Below, in pieces: positions 7,915 through 16,645 of a stretch of DNA of 30,134 nucleotides. The notes under the pieces are model-generated. The model worked only from the letters and a program-made list of their open reading frames with translations, had not been told where the DNA came from and searched no databases. Source of the DNA: Boseongicola sp. SB0675_bin_26. GTDB taxonomy: Bacteria > Pseudomonadota > Alphaproteobacteria > Rhodobacterales > Rhodobacteraceae. Made by a program: the position numbers and the translations under genes. Every line of letters starts with the position of its first letter. The first letter of the stretch is position 1. The stretch lies in assembly GCA_009843725.1 (NCBI GenBank), contig VYCX01000071.1, positions 1-30,134 of the forward strand, in the 5' to 3' direction.

Positions 7915-8933
7915 TCCCTCTCTCCAAAAAGCACCGCCAGCGCCGCCTTGCGATCCATGGCGCCCATGCTGCCGTCCGGCAAGCTGACGGGAATGGCGTC
8001 CGACGTGTCCTCTACCAGCCGGCGTGCGAGAGACAGGATCGTTGCGTCCCCGGGGACGGGTTCGCCGTCGACGGCCACGCCCTCCGTGGCCAGCACGCTT
8101 GCGTGAACGACGCTTGCCTTGTCCACTTCCTCCGTGAATCTGGCGACGTATTCTGTCGCCGGATCCAGAACGATCTTGTCAGGCGTGTCCACCTGCTCAA
8201 CGGCGCCGTCCTTCATGATGGCGATCCTGTCGGCAAGGCGGAGCGCCTCGTCAAAGTCATGGGTGATGAAGACGATTGTCTTGCCAAGCATGTCCTGAAG
8301 GCGCAGGAACTCGTCCTGCATTTCGCGCCGGATCAGGGGATCCAGCGCGCTGAAGGGTTCGTCCAGAAACCAGATGTTCGGCTCGATCGCGAGGCTGCGG
8401 GCAATGCCGACCCTCTGCTGCTGCCCGCCGGAAAGCTCCCGGGGGAAATAGTCCTCGCGCCCCTCCAGCCCGACGAGCCTGACCATTTCAAGGGCGCGTT
8501 CGCGCCGCGCGTGCCTGTCCTGCCCGCGCATCTCGAGCGGAAACGCGACGTTTTCGAGAACCGTTCGATGCGGGAGCAGGCCGAAAGACTGGAACACCAT
8601 CCCCATCTTCGAGCGTCGAAGCTCAATCAGTTCGGTCGCGTTCAGGCTCATGATGTCCTGGCCGTCGATCCTGATCGCTCCGCCGGTTATGTCGTGGAGA
8701 CGCGAGAAACAACGAACCAGCGTCGACTTGCCGGAGCCCGACAGCCCCATGATGACGAGCATCTCGCCCTTGGCAACTTCCAGCGAGACGTCCTTGACGC
8801 CTGCAATGTAACCATCCGACCTGATTTCCTCAAAGGAACGGCCTTCGGGCATGCGAGAAAGGTAGGCCTCGGGATTGGGCCCAAAAAGCTTCCAGACGTG
8901 CTCCGCAGAAATAACGGGGGTGTCGCTATCCAT
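7911..8933 (-). CDS. tmoV: TMAO ABC transporter, ATP-binding subunit
   Basis: A 340-residue ProV/OpuAA-like ATPase on the cytoplasmic face of the importer. Walker A is GLSGSGKST, the signature is LSGGQQQRVGIARSLA, and Walker B with the D-loop is IWFLDEPFSALD, with the switch His in FITHDFDEALRLADR. A C-terminal extension of about 90 residues (after EYVARFTEEVDKASV) occupies the place of the CBS-like osmosensing region of ProV-type ATPases, but I see no clear pair of CBS motifs. The ATG at 8933 has GGAGG immediately upstream. It follows tmoX after a 66-base gap that contains a hairpin and overlaps tmoW by GTGA. Confidence 0.9.
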   Translation of the reverse strand: MDSDTPVISAEHVWKLFGPNPEAYLSRMPEGRSFEEIRSDGYIAGVKDVSLEVAKGEMLVIMGLSGSGKSTLVRCFSRLHDITGGAIRIDGQDIMSLNATELIELRRSKMGMVFQSFGLLPHRTVLENVAFPLEMRGQDRHARRERALEMVRLVGLEGREDYFPRELSGGQQQRVGIARSLAIEPNIWFLDEPFSALDPLIRREMQDEFLRLQDMLGKTIVFITHDFDEALRLADRIAIMKDGAVEQVDTPDKIVLDPATEYVARFTEEVDKASVVHASVLATEGVAVDGEPVPGDATILSLARRLVEDTSDAIPVSLPDGSMGAMDRKAALAVLFGERE

Positions 8934-8948
8934 GACCTCCCACCTTCA

Positions 8949-8978
8949 ACCCTCCCCGCATGCTGGTGCGGAGAGGGT
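8949..8978 (-). promoter_or_regulatory. Intercistronic hairpin between tmoX and tmoV
   Basis: Read on the minus strand, ACCCTCTCCGCA, loop CCAGCA, TGCGGGGAGGGT forms a 12-pair stem with a single T-G wobble and a six-base loop. It lies just after the tmoX stop and before the tmoV ribosome binding site, with no T-run. Such hairpins after binding-protein genes commonly protect the upstream mRNA and reduce downstream expression, giving excess binding protein over membrane subunits. The fold is visible; the role is inferred from known binding-protein operons. Confidence 0.6.
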
Positions 8979-8999
8979 CTTCTTGTCAATTCCCGCATT

Positions 9000-10028
<1,029 letters not shown>

Positions 10029-11366
10029 TCAGATTTTCAGGTAGTCTTCCAGGCTGTCATCAAGCGCATCCTTCCACGGCGTGTGGTGCGGAGGCGCCAT
10101 CGTGCCGGTCATCGGGCTGGAATAGCCGTGATCCCGGAACGTCATGATGTCCTTCTTCTTGTGCTTCTTCCACTCGTAGAACGCCTTTGAGGCCGCCCCT
10201 ATGTCAAAGCTGGGATAGTCGGTGTCGGCGATCAGCTCCTCGGTGTAGTCGGCCTGGTAGTCGATGCAGGCATAGTCGTCCTCAAGAGCCGCCTCGGCCT
10301 CCTGACGCGCCTGGACGTCGGCCTCGCGGGCAGCGAGGTCCGGAACTTCGATCCGGCCCATGATGATGTCGCGAACGTACCAGGCCTGGGCATCGAACAT
10401 GTTGAAGGTAAACCACTGGTCCTGCATTCCGAGATAGAAGAGGTCCGGATTCCGATTCCAGACGACGCCCTTGTACAAGTCGTTTGACGCCAGGACGTTC
10501 GGCGTCTTCAGCCTCAGGTCATCCGGGAGGAACGGAAAGTGGTGCAGGTAGCCCGTGCACAGGACTATTGCATCAACCTTCCTTGACGTACCGTCCTTGA
10601 AATGCGCGGTTCGTCCTTCGACCCTTTCCAGCGCTGGCACGACAGTCCAGTTGTCAGGCCATTCGTAAGGCATCGGAGCCGTCCGCCAGCATGACGTGAT
10701 CGACTTTGCCCCGTATTTCCAGCACTGGGACCCGATGTCCTCGGCCGAATAGGAAGTTCCGAGAATCAGGACGTCCTGACCCGCGAACTCGCGGGCATCG
10801 CGGAAGTCATGCGCATGCAAGATGCGGCCGTTGAAGGTCTCGAAGCCGGGATACTCGGGAACGTTGGGGACCGAGAAGTGGCCCGTGGCGACGACAACAT
10901 GGTCAAACTCTTCGCGGACTTCCGAGTCCGTGTCTTCGTCGCGCGCGGTCACCTCAAAGCCCCCACCATCAAGCGTGCGGACATCACGCACGATGGTGTT
11001 GAAGCGGACCTGGCCACGGACGCCGGCCTTTTCCACCCTTCCCTTGATGTAGTCAAAGAGCACCGACCTGGGCGGATAGCTGGCGATCGGCTTGCCAAAG
11101 TGCTCTTCGAACGTGTAGTCCGCAAATTCCAGGCCCTCTTTCGGGCCATTTGACCAAAGGTAGCGGTACATGGAACCATGGCACTGGTTGCCATGCTCAT
11201 CCACGCCCGTACGCCACGTATAGTTCCAAAGCCCTCCCCAGTCGTCCTGCTTTTCGAAGCACACGACTTCCGGGACATCCGCGCCATTCTCGACGGCGGA
11301 CTGAAACGCCCGCAACTGCGCCAGTCCCGACGGTCCGGCTCCTATCACGCACACGCGCTTTTTCAT
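10029..11366 (-). CDS. tmm: Trimethylamine monooxygenase (flavin-containing monooxygenase family)
   Basis: Tmm oxidises trimethylamine to TMAO with FAD, NADPH and O2 in the cytoplasm. The protein is 445 residues, typical for bacterial Tmm. The FAD motif GAGPSG is at 9-14. The FMO fingerprint [11 protein letters not shown] is at 178-188, fitting FxGxxxHxxxF. The NADPH motif GTSYSAED is at 203-210, with a Tyr at 206 where bacterial Tmm enzymes carry a Tyr near the flavin and nicotinamide. [11 protein letters not shown] is also Tmm-like. The start is ATG 11366, with GGAGGA 8 bases before it; the frame stays open upstream but without homologous sequence. It is followed by tmoX after 81 bases. A general FMO acting on other tertiary amines or sulfides is possible, but the tdm and tmoXVW neighbours make TMA the best substrate. 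Confidence 0.94.
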   Translation of the reverse strand: MKKRVCVIGAGPSGLAQLRAFQSAVENGADVPEVVCFEKQDDWGGLWNYTWRTGVDEHGNQCHGSMYRYLWSNGPKEGLEFADYTFEEHFGKPIASYPPRSVLFDYIKGRVEKAGVRGQVRFNTIVRDVRTLDGGGFEVTARDEDTDSEVREEFDHVVVATGHFSVPNVPEYPGFETFNGRILHAHDFRDAREFAGQDVLILGTSYSAEDIGSQCWKYGAKSITSCWRTAPMPYEWPDNWTVVPALERVEGRTAHFKDGTSRKVDAIVLCTGYLHHFPFLPDDLRLKTPNVLASNDLYKGVVWNRNPDLFYLGMQDQWFTFNMFDAQAWYVRDIIMGRIEVPDLAAREADVQARQEAEAALEDDYACIDYQADYTEELIADTDYPSFDIGAASKAFYEWKKHKKKDIMTFRDHGYSSPMTGTMAPPHHTPWKDALDDSLEDYLKI

Positions 11367-11416
11367 GGCATGTCCTCCACAAGTTTCTCTATGCTGGTCG
11401 ATGCCGGAAACGCATT

Positions 11417-12007
11417 TCAGGATAACTCCGGCTCTGATGTCGACATGTTCCAATCGGGCTCGAATCCCAGAACCTCGATTCCGGGTGGCAAGGACGGGTT
11501 GAAAAGCGTGTTGTGCGCTACCGTCGCCGCATGAAGCGGATTGTGTGGCGCCAGTTTCCAGACACGGCAAGAGAGAGTGAATCTCTGCGCATAAGCATCA
11601 AACAGCAAGAGGGCTTTCTGAGACTTTCGGATTCTGGCCGCAATGATCGACCCAGACGGAAACGTCGCAGTCAGAACGTCTGAAAACAGTGCGGCGCTTT
11701 GGTAGTATGCGGCCGAAAAGTACTCCAGCGCGGCCGCACGCCGTTGAGCTGGATCATTGGTTCTTGCCGCCATATGCGTCATCTCGGGCGTCAACGAATG
11801 CGCCGGCGCCCTGTTAAGGACCGTGACAAAGCGACCGAGGGCTTCGTCGTGCCCTGGCAGGTACAGGGTTGGAGTGACGGCGTCATCGGGTCTCCCCGCG
11901 CCGTTGCGCATTGAAATTTGCCGCACCCGGCATTGCCACTTGAGAAACGCCGTTCTGAGTGGCGTGGGCGAGCCGAATTCTCCAAGTGCGGCGACGCGTG
12001 CAATCAT
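11417..12007 (-). CDS. Unrecognised 196-residue protein in the TMA operon
   Basis: I do not recognise a family. The ATG at 12007 overlaps the nitrilase stop as ATGA and the gene ends 50 bases before tmm, so it is firmly embedded in the operon. The protein has no signal peptide or membrane helix. It has a basic N-terminal half ([19 protein letters not shown]), a middle helix-like segment with several aromatic residues ([18 protein letters not shown]), and a Pro-rich, acidic C-terminus. Base composition and codon use resemble its neighbours. Possible roles such as a partner of the amidase or of Tmm are unsupported guesses. Confidence refers to its being a real gene. Confidence 0.65.
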   Translation of the reverse strand: MIARVAALGEFGSPTPLRTAFLKWQCRVRQISMRNGAGRPDDAVTPTLYLPGHDEALGRFVTVLNRAPAHSLTPEMTHMAARTNDPAQRRAAALEYFSAAYYQSAALFSDVLTATFPSGSIIAARIRKSQKALLLFDAYAQRFTLSCRVWKLAPHNPLHAATVAHNTLFNPSLPPGIEVLGFEPDWNMSTSEPELS

Positions 12008-12855
12008 GCCACCTTCCTCGCAGTCCTGTCGCGCCTGACGCGATAGTTCCTGTCATGGTCAAGGCTCGGAATCCGCGACGCGAACTCCTCCACGAGGCCA
12101 AGGTCCAGATGCGCATGCACCACGCCAGGCAGCACGCCTCCGTCGCTCAACACTTCTCCCCACGGGTTCACGACGAGCGAATGACCGTAGGAAGCGCCGC
12201 CGCCGGAAACGGGTCCAACGGCACAAGCCGACACGATGAAGCAGGTGTTCTCGATTGCCCTCGCCTGATTCAGCACATGCCAATGCGCCTCTCCGGTCGT
12301 CCTTGTGAAGGCTGCCGGACAGGCAATGACTTCGGCACCTTCCTGAGCAAGGTCGCGAAACAGCTTGGCGAAGCGGAGGTCGTAGCAAATGGTGTGACCG
12401 AGAGCGACCAGCGGCGTCTCGTAGATCACGGCGGTGTCACCCGGCTGAACCGTGTCGCTTTCCCGGTACACGGCGCCGTCTGCAAGACTGACATCGAACA
12501 TGTGGATCTTGTCGTAGCGCCCGAGAATCCCGCCGTCCGGGCCAATCATGTAGCCACGGTTCAAGATCTTTTCGCCCGGTCCGTTCACGGCGAGCGAACC
12601 GATGTTCATCCAGACACCCCGGCGTGCGGCCACTTCCCTCAGCGCCGCCAGCACTTCATGGATCTCCTCCGGCGCCGCCGGGGGACAGAGCCGCGGCCCG
12701 TCCGAAACGAGCCCGCCGCAGTACTCAGGCAGGAACAGCATTTCCGCTCCCGACCGCGCCGCGGCCTCTGCCATCGGCACCGCTTCATCAATGGCCGCCT
12801 CCATGCTGGGCATGGGCCGCGTCTGAAGGCAGGCGATATGCAGCGGGCTTCGCAT
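12004..12855 (-). CDS. Nitrilase-superfamily amidase (carbon-nitrogen hydrolase)
   Basis: A 283-residue cytoplasmic hydrolase of the nitrilase superfamily, in the Nit1/Nit2 (omega-amidase-like) branch by overall look. The catalytic triad is visible: Glu44 in FLPEYCGG, Lys116 in GRYDKIHMFD and Cys157 in TICYDLRF. Length is normal. The start ATG 12855 follows the stop of the 137-residue gene after one base, and the stop overlaps the next start as ATGA. In a pathway of gamma-glutamylamides it could hydrolyse a gamma-glutamyl N-alkylamide or alpha-ketoglutaramate, allowing salvage of the amine. That role is inferred from context; the hydrolase family is clear. Confidence 0.88.
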   Translation of the reverse strand: MRSPLHIACLQTRPMPSMEAAIDEAVPMAEAAARSGAEMLFLPEYCGGLVSDGPRLCPPAAPEEIHEVLAALREVAARRGVWMNIGSLAVNGPGEKILNRGYMIGPDGGILGRYDKIHMFDVSLADGAVYRESDTVQPGDTAVIYETPLVALGHTICYDLRFAKLFRDLAQEGAEVIACPAAFTRTTGEAHWHVLNQARAIENTCFIVSACAVGPVSGGGASYGHSLVVNPWGEVLSDGGVLPGVVHAHLDLGLVEEFASRIPSLDHDRNYRVRRDRTARKVA

Positions 12856-12856
12856 G

Positions 12857-13270
12857 TCAGAACTTCGTGTAGGCTTTCCGGAGCGTGACCAGTGGATGGC
12901 GGTCCGACATCTGGAACTTCAGAAGAAGCTCACGCGCAATCATGTCGCGGTCCTGTTGATTGTCGGGCAGGTCGATGCTGTCCGGTATCCGAACCCAGCC
13001 GTTCACGTTGCGGTCGAAGACGGCAGGCTTGCCTTCCTCGTAACCCATGTGGACGTCCTCAAGCCAGTTCAGGTCGTCCCAACCCATGAACTCCATGTAG
13101 TTTCGGAGAAACGGCGTCAGGCGGTCGTGGTCCGGAACGAGGTTGACGTCGTAGCGATAGCCGATATGCTGCCCGATCTCCTTCTCTCGCTCGGATTCCA
13201 GCCCGGCCGCATCCTTGATGAACTGGTCGACGTCCTTGATATCGGACCCGCGATATTGTGTTCCGGCCAT
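12857..13270 (-). CDS. Unrecognised 137-residue soluble protein beside the glutamate-synthase-like trio
   Basis: I do not recognise a named family. The protein is acidic and rich in Trp, Asp and Arg, without membrane segments or a signal peptide. Conspicuous strings are GYRYDVNLVPDHD, NYMEFMGWDDLNWLE and NVNGWVRIPDS. ATG 13270 has GGGAGGA about 8 bases upstream. The gene begins 15 bases after the FMN-domain gene and ends one base before the nitrilase gene. This tight placement suggests an accessory subunit or chaperone for the synthase-like complex, or a small partner of the amidase. Both are guesses. The start, spacing and coding character make it a convincing gene. Confidence 0.75.
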   Translation of the reverse strand: MAGTQYRGSDIKDVDQFIKDAAGLESEREKEIGQHIGYRYDVNLVPDHDRLTPFLRNYMEFMGWDDLNWLEDVHMGYEEGKPAVFDRNVNGWVRIPDSIDLPDNQQDRDMIARELLLKFQMSDRHPLVTLRKAYTKF

Positions 13271-13285
13271 TGCCCCAGGTCCTCC

Positions 13286-14647
13286 CTACAGGTGATGATA
13301 GTCGTCTATGCCAACAGTGTGGTTCGTGCCTGCAAGCGGCACGCCCGCCATGGCTGACGCTTCCATTGTCAGGGCGGCAAGATCCTCGGGTTCCAGCGAG
13401 TGCAGGTGCGTCTTGCCGCAGGCACGCGCAAAGAGCTGCGCCTCGATCGTCAGGGTGTGGAGGAAATTGTAGACTCGCTCCGCTGCCTCGTCAGGGTCAA
13501 GCCGTGACCGCAGGACCGGATCCTGCGTTGCCACGCCAACCGGGCACCGGCCGGAATGGCAGTGGTAGCAATACCCTGGCTCGGCGCCGATTTCCTCAGG
13601 ATAGTTGGCTTCCGGAATGTCCTTGTTGCAGTTCAAGGCCATCATGACGGAATGGCCAAGCGCGATGCCGTCCGCGCCGAGCGCAACGGCCTTTGCAACA
13701 TCCGCTCCGTTGCGGATGCCTCCGGCATAGACGAGGCTGATCTCGCCGCGCTTTCCAAGGTCGTCGATTGCCTTTCGGGCCTGGCGAATGGCGGCCATTC
13801 CCGGCACGCCGGTATCCTCTGTTGCAAGATGCGGCCCTGCACCGGTGCCGCCTTCCATCCCGTCTATGTAGATCGAGTCCGGATCGCACTTGACCGCCAT
13901 CCTGACGTCGTCATAGACCCGCGCCGCGCCAAGCTTGAGCTGGATCGGGATCTGCCAATCGGTGGCTTCCCGAATCTCCTGGATTTTCAGTGCCAGATCG
14001 TCCGGCCCGAGCCAGTCCGGATGACGCGCCGGTGATCGCTGGTCAATTCCGGCAGGCAAAGATCGCATCTCCGCCACCTGGTCAGTCACCTTCTGGCCCA
14101 TCAGGTGCCCCCCAAGGCCAACCTTGCAGCCCTGGCCGATAAAGAACTCGCATCCATCCGCCAGCACCAGATGATGCGGATTGAACCCGTAGCGCGACTG
14201 GATGCACTGATAGAACCACTTCGAGGAGTACCGTCGCTCGTCAGGGATCATTCCCCCCTCGCCAGAGCAGGTCGCGGTGCCCGCCATGGTGGCGCCTCGC
14301 GCAAGCGCCGTCTTGGCCTCGTAGCTCAAGGCGCCGAAGCTCATGCCTGTCACGTACACGGGAATGTCCAGTTCGAGCGGCCGCTTTGCGCGCGGCCCGA
14401 TCACGGTTCTGGTCTCGCATTTCTCGCGATAGCCCTCGATTACGAAACGCGTCAACGTTCCGGGCAGAAAGGTAAGGTCGTCCCAGTGCGGAATCTTCTT
14501 GAAGAGCGAGAAACCCCGCATCCGGTAGCGGCCAAGCTCGGCCTTTATGTGGATGTCGTCGATAACGCGCGGCGGAAAGATGAAGCTGTCGCCGATGCGA
14601 TTCACGTCGCGATCCAGCGGCTTCTTTATCCGTCCATCATCAGGCAT
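13286..14647 (-). CDS. FMN/Fe-S glutamate-synthase-domain protein (MgsC/GlxD-like)
   Basis: A 453-residue protein equal to the FMN-binding (synthase) domain of the glutamate synthase large subunit, the type called MgsC in N-methylglutamate synthase. In that complex it transfers an amine from the amidotransferase part to 2-oxoglutarate. Visible features are GMSFGALS near the N-terminal third, the FMN barrel strands IQLKLGAARVYDD, DGMEGGTGAGP and VYAGGIRNGADVAKA, and the cysteine cluster at Cys360, Cys363 and Cys368 in CYHCHSGRCPVGVATQDP that fits a [3Fe-4S] centre. The ATG at 14647 has an AGGA-type site upstream. It is the third gene of an amidotransferase-GXGXG-FMN trio. Whether it acts on methylamine or another amine cannot be read from the sequence. 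Confidence 0.88.
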   Translation of the reverse strand: MPDDGRIKKPLDRDVNRIGDSFIFPPRVIDDIHIKAELGRYRMRGFSLFKKIPHWDDLTFLPGTLTRFVIEGYREKCETRTVIGPRAKRPLELDIPVYVTGMSFGALSYEAKTALARGATMAGTATCSGEGGMIPDERRYSSKWFYQCIQSRYGFNPHHLVLADGCEFFIGQGCKVGLGGHLMGQKVTDQVAEMRSLPAGIDQRSPARHPDWLGPDDLALKIQEIREATDWQIPIQLKLGAARVYDDVRMAVKCDPDSIYIDGMEGGTGAGPHLATEDTGVPGMAAIRQARKAIDDLGKRGEISLVYAGGIRNGADVAKAVALGADGIALGHSVMMALNCNKDIPEANYPEEIGAEPGYCYHCHSGRCPVGVATQDPVLRSRLDPDEAAERVYNFLHTLTIEAQLFARACGKTHLHSLEPEDLAALTMEASAMAGVPLAGTNHTVGIDDYHHL

Positions 14648-14692
14648 GTCCTCGTCCTTTCGGATTTGTTGCGGAGCTCACGCGCTCTTCCG

Positions 14693-15562
14693 CTACAGGA
14701 TCAGTTTCTTCTCGTTTGGCTCAAGGTTGTCGTAGTTCCAGAGCTGCTTTCCGGCGACGATCTTGGTGAAATGATCCACGCCCCTGCCTGGCATGAGCCC
14801 GTACTGGGTCAGCTTTCGCGTCAGCCAGTCCTTGTCGAGCTTCGTAAGGTAGGCTGTGACCGCATCGACGCCGAGCGAGCGGATTTCGCCTCCGACATAG
14901 ATCGTGCCGTCATACATCGAGTCGCCGAGGTTCTTGCCCGCGTTGCCGCAGACCACCATCCGCCCCCGCTGCATCATGAAGCCGGAAAGCGCACCCGTGT
15001 CGCCTCCGACAATGATGGTGCCGCCTTTCATGTCGATTCCGGTCCGGGACCCCACCGATCCCCTGCACACCAGATCGCCGCCACGGATTGCCGCGCCAAA
15101 GGTCGAACCCGCGTTCTTTTCGACGACGACCGTGCCGGACATCATGTTTTCCGCGCAGGACCACCCTACGCGACCGTTGATCCGGACATTGGGACCGTCA
15201 ATCAGGCCGACTCCGAAATATCCTGTCGAACCCTCTATGATCAGGTTCAGCCGAGACAGGATTCCGACCGCCAGCGAGTGCTTTCCGCGCGGGTTCTGCA
15301 GCACGATGGTGCCATAGCCTTCGGCCATCAGGTCGCGAATTCGGGCATTGACTTCGGTGTTGGTCAGGTCGCCGGCATCGAATTCGGTGCGCTTGTTGAA
15401 ATCGACGTCCGGCGCCCACGGATAGGTGAACCGCTCCTGCGCATCCGGATCGAACTCGATGTAGAGCGACTTGCCCGTGAGCTGTTCGGTTGTCATGCCA
15501 AGGGCGTTGACCCGCTCTTCCTGAGTCATGTCCCTGAGTTCCGCGTCGCTTATTCCAGACAT
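14693..15562 (-). CDS. GXGXG-domain glutamate-synthase-like protein (MgsB/GlxC-like)
   Basis: Corresponds to the C-terminal beta-helix (alpha subunit, GXGXG) domain of glutamate synthase, which holds the amidotransferase and FMN parts together. The 289-residue protein starts at ATG 15562; the open frame runs further upstream through the amidotransferase gene and is not coding there. The Gly-rich repeats span roughly residues 90-235 (for example GSTGYFGVGL, GSRTGIDMKGGTIIVGG and GNAGKNLGDSMYDGTIYVGGE). The first 70 or so residues (MSGISDAELRDMTQEERVNA onward) form an N-terminal extension that, as I recall, is absent from the shorter MgsB proteins of about 225 residues. It lies between the amidotransferase and FMN-domain genes. 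Confidence 0.87.
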   Translation of the reverse strand: MSGISDAELRDMTQEERVNALGMTTEQLTGKSLYIEFDPDAQERFTYPWAPDVDFNKRTEFDAGDLTNTEVNARIRDLMAEGYGTIVLQNPRGKHSLAVGILSRLNLIIEGSTGYFGVGLIDGPNVRINGRVGWSCAENMMSGTVVVEKNAGSTFGAAIRGGDLVCRGSVGSRTGIDMKGGTIIVGGDTGALSGFMMQRGRMVVCGNAGKNLGDSMYDGTIYVGGEIRSLGVDAVTAYLTKLDKDWLTRKLTQYGLMPGRGVDHFTKIVAGKQLWNYDNLEPNEKKLIL

Positions 15563-15638
15563 TTGCCGACTCCTTCCGCACCAACGATGTCTGCCATCAC
15601 GAATCGGGACGCTGCCCAGCCCCGAACTCCGCGGGACT

Positions 15639-16574
15639 TCACGCCTGCCATACGCGAACCTCCTCGTCGTAGGGATCGTGGGTATCGATTTCCTCCGGGA
15701 AGATCGTGCGAATCGCCACCTCTTCCGAAGCCATGGCAATGAGATCGTCGGATTCGTAGAGCACGAGAGGCTTGGCGGCCATGGTGTCCTTGGCCATGCC
15801 GAGCTGGTCCCTGGTACAGACAAGATACGTGAACACGCCGTCGATCTCGTCTATGGAACGGCGCAGGCTTTCCTCCAGCTGCACGCCGTTGGCCAGATGA
15901 TGGGCCGTGTAGACGGCGAGGAGTTCGCTGTCGCAGTCCGACATGAAGCGGTGCCCCTTCCGCTCCATTTCACGGCGCATGATCCAGTAGTTGGTAATCT
16001 GCCCGTTATGGACGACGCTGACATCGTTGTAGGGAAACGCCCAGTAGGGATGGGCCGACTTGATGTCGACGTCTGATTCAGTCGCCATTCGGGTATGGCC
16101 TATGCCGTGGGTTCCTTCGAAGTCGTTCAGCCCGTACGCCTTGGCCACGCTGCCGGCGTCGCCGAGATCCTTGATCAGTTCCAGGCCGTTTCCGAGCGAG
16201 AGGATTTCGACACCTTCCGTTTCCTCGATATGCCCGGCCATGTCGCCCGTGTCACCGTCATGGTTCAGCACGTAACGCAGCGCGTAGGGCCGCACCCGCT
16301 CCTTGACCTTCACCTCGGCCTCGTGGCTGGCGAGAATCGCGTCGACCGCCTCGATGCGTTCTTCCAGCCGGTCGTGGATGCTGCGGCCAAGTTCCATGTC
16401 CTCGGCTTCGGCAATCTTGACGCGCATGACATACTCGCCCTCGCCCGGGTCTCCGTAGACCGCATAGCCGGTCGAATCCGGCCCGCGGTGCTTGAGCGCC
16501 TGCAACATCGACGTCATTTCCGCGCCGACATTCGCGCGACGGCCCTTGTGAATGATTCCCGCAATTCCGCACAT
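15639..16574 (-). CDS. Class II glutamine amidotransferase (MgsA/GlxB-like)
   Basis: An N-terminal-nucleophile amidotransferase of 311 residues. After Met removal, Cys2 in MCGIAGI is the catalytic nucleophile. Other class II motifs are KHRGPDSTGY, GIGHTRMATES and VVHNGQITNYW. It would release ammonia, or an alkylamine when fed a gamma-glutamylalkylamide, and channel it to the FMN-domain partner. It is the first gene of the split glutamate-synthase-like trio and follows the second glutamine-synthetase-like gene by about 70 bases. In canonical N-methylglutamate synthase this subunit is MgsA. Here the trio is paired with a divergent ligase, so the donor amide may differ. Confidence 0.9.
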   Translation of the reverse strand: MCGIAGIIHKGRRANVGAEMTSMLQALKHRGPDSTGYAVYGDPGEGEYVMRVKIAEAEDMELGRSIHDRLEERIEAVDAILASHEAEVKVKERVRPYALRYVLNHDGDTGDMAGHIEETEGVEILSLGNGLELIKDLGDAGSVAKAYGLNDFEGTHGIGHTRMATESDVDIKSAHPYWAFPYNDVSVVHNGQITNYWIMRREMERKGHRFMSDCDSELLAVYTAHHLANGVQLEESLRRSIDEIDGVFTYLVCTRDQLGMAKDTMAAKPLVLYESDDLIAMASEEVAIRTIFPEEIDTHDPYDEEVRVWQA

Positions 16575-16645
16575 TCCGATATGCCTCCCCTATCTCTTTC
16601 CGGACAATGGGCACCGCAGGGGCGCCCGGCTCCAGACGCCTCCGA

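Noticed and set aside
14105..15742. 545-codon plus-strand open frame opposite the FMN and GXGXG genes
   Set aside because: It crosses the boundary between two well-supported genes and has no domain.
13286..16574. Interpretation of the trio as ordinary assimilatory glutamate synthase (GltB split in three)
   Set aside because: No GltD-like NADPH subunit is present, and the setting among tmm, tdm and amine genes favours an N-alkylglutamate synthase-like role. It is not excluded, which is why no mgs symbol is assigned.
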